DNA from: DASQFD01 sp035633255
GTDB lineage: Bacteria > Actinomycetota > Actinomycetes > Actinomycetales > Dermatophilaceae
DNA length: 12,756 nucleotides
Assembly (NCBI GenBank): GCA_035633255.1
Contig: DASQFD010000092.1
Coordinates: 1 to 12,756 of the forward strand
Direction of reading: 5' to 3'
The translations under genes and the position numbers were made by a program. Shown here piece by piece: positions 12,726-12,756 of this stretch (the stretch's first letter is position 1; the number at the start of each line of letters is the position of its first letter). A model generated the notes under the pieces. It made no database searches, had not been told where the DNA came from, and saw only the letters and a program-made list of their open reading frames with translations.

Positions 12726-12756
12726 GGGCCGGGGGACGTGGGGCCCCGTGACCTGT

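Noticed and set aside
11467..12726. Long + strand open frame opposite the binding-protein gene
   Set aside because: The - strand lipoprotein has a full signal, lipobox and family motifs. The + frame is its shadow.

Overview
The window is high-GC DNA (low-to-mid 70s % GC by eye) with strong G/C preference at third codon positions, many GTG starts, probable leaderless transcripts and 4-base stop/start overlaps. The gene content (two VapBC modules, a purine nucleoside phosphorylase beside a PmmB-type phosphohexomutase as in mycobacteria, and a lipoprotein-fed ABC importer) fits an actinobacterial chromosome. Micrococcales, perhaps Intrasporangiaceae, is my guess from gene style only. No rRNA, tRNA, CRISPR array, transposase or phage gene is visible.

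Layout. 1-63: possible C-terminal end of an upstream + strand gene. 383-999 (-): a toxin-antitoxin pair (FitA/VapB-like antitoxin, PIN toxin). 1056-1610 (-): DUF1905/YdeI-type protein. 1854-2912 (+): secreted metallophosphoesterase-like protein, divergent from the previous gene across a CGACCA-repeat region. 3027-3143 (+): probable fragment of a small three-helix-bundle gene. 3167-4124 (-): a second vapBC with a third gene of unknown function joined to it by a GTGA overlap. 4168-6767 (-): pnp then pmmB, which together would take purine nucleosides to ribose-5-phosphate. 6817-7058: remnants of an ABC ATPase and of a vapC. 7293-8069 (+): MOSC-domain protein. 8140-8590: remnants of the start of pmmB and the end of pnp, with short tandem repeats. 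8591-12651 (-): four-gene importer operon (lipoprotein binding protein, two permeases, ATPase).

How the parts relate. The importer genes are joined by ATGA overlaps or a few bases and should be one transcript starting near 12.7 kb. The binding protein belongs to the polyamine/iron(III)-type group; its ligand cannot be read from sequence. Just upstream of intact pnp lies a broken ATPase C-terminus, and just downstream of the intact ATPase lie broken pnp and pmmB pieces. Both remnants place the ATPase gene directly before pnp-pmmB on the same strand, which suggests that importer, pnp and pmmB were once contiguous and that the MOSC gene sits in the scar of a duplication or recombination.

Main points for a second look: these reciprocal remnants; seven copies of the 8-mer CGGCATAC (about 0.4 expected from base composition); the three-gene vapB-vapC-unknown unit; possible alternative RNA pairings in the importer leader; and in-frame short repeats in two importer genes.
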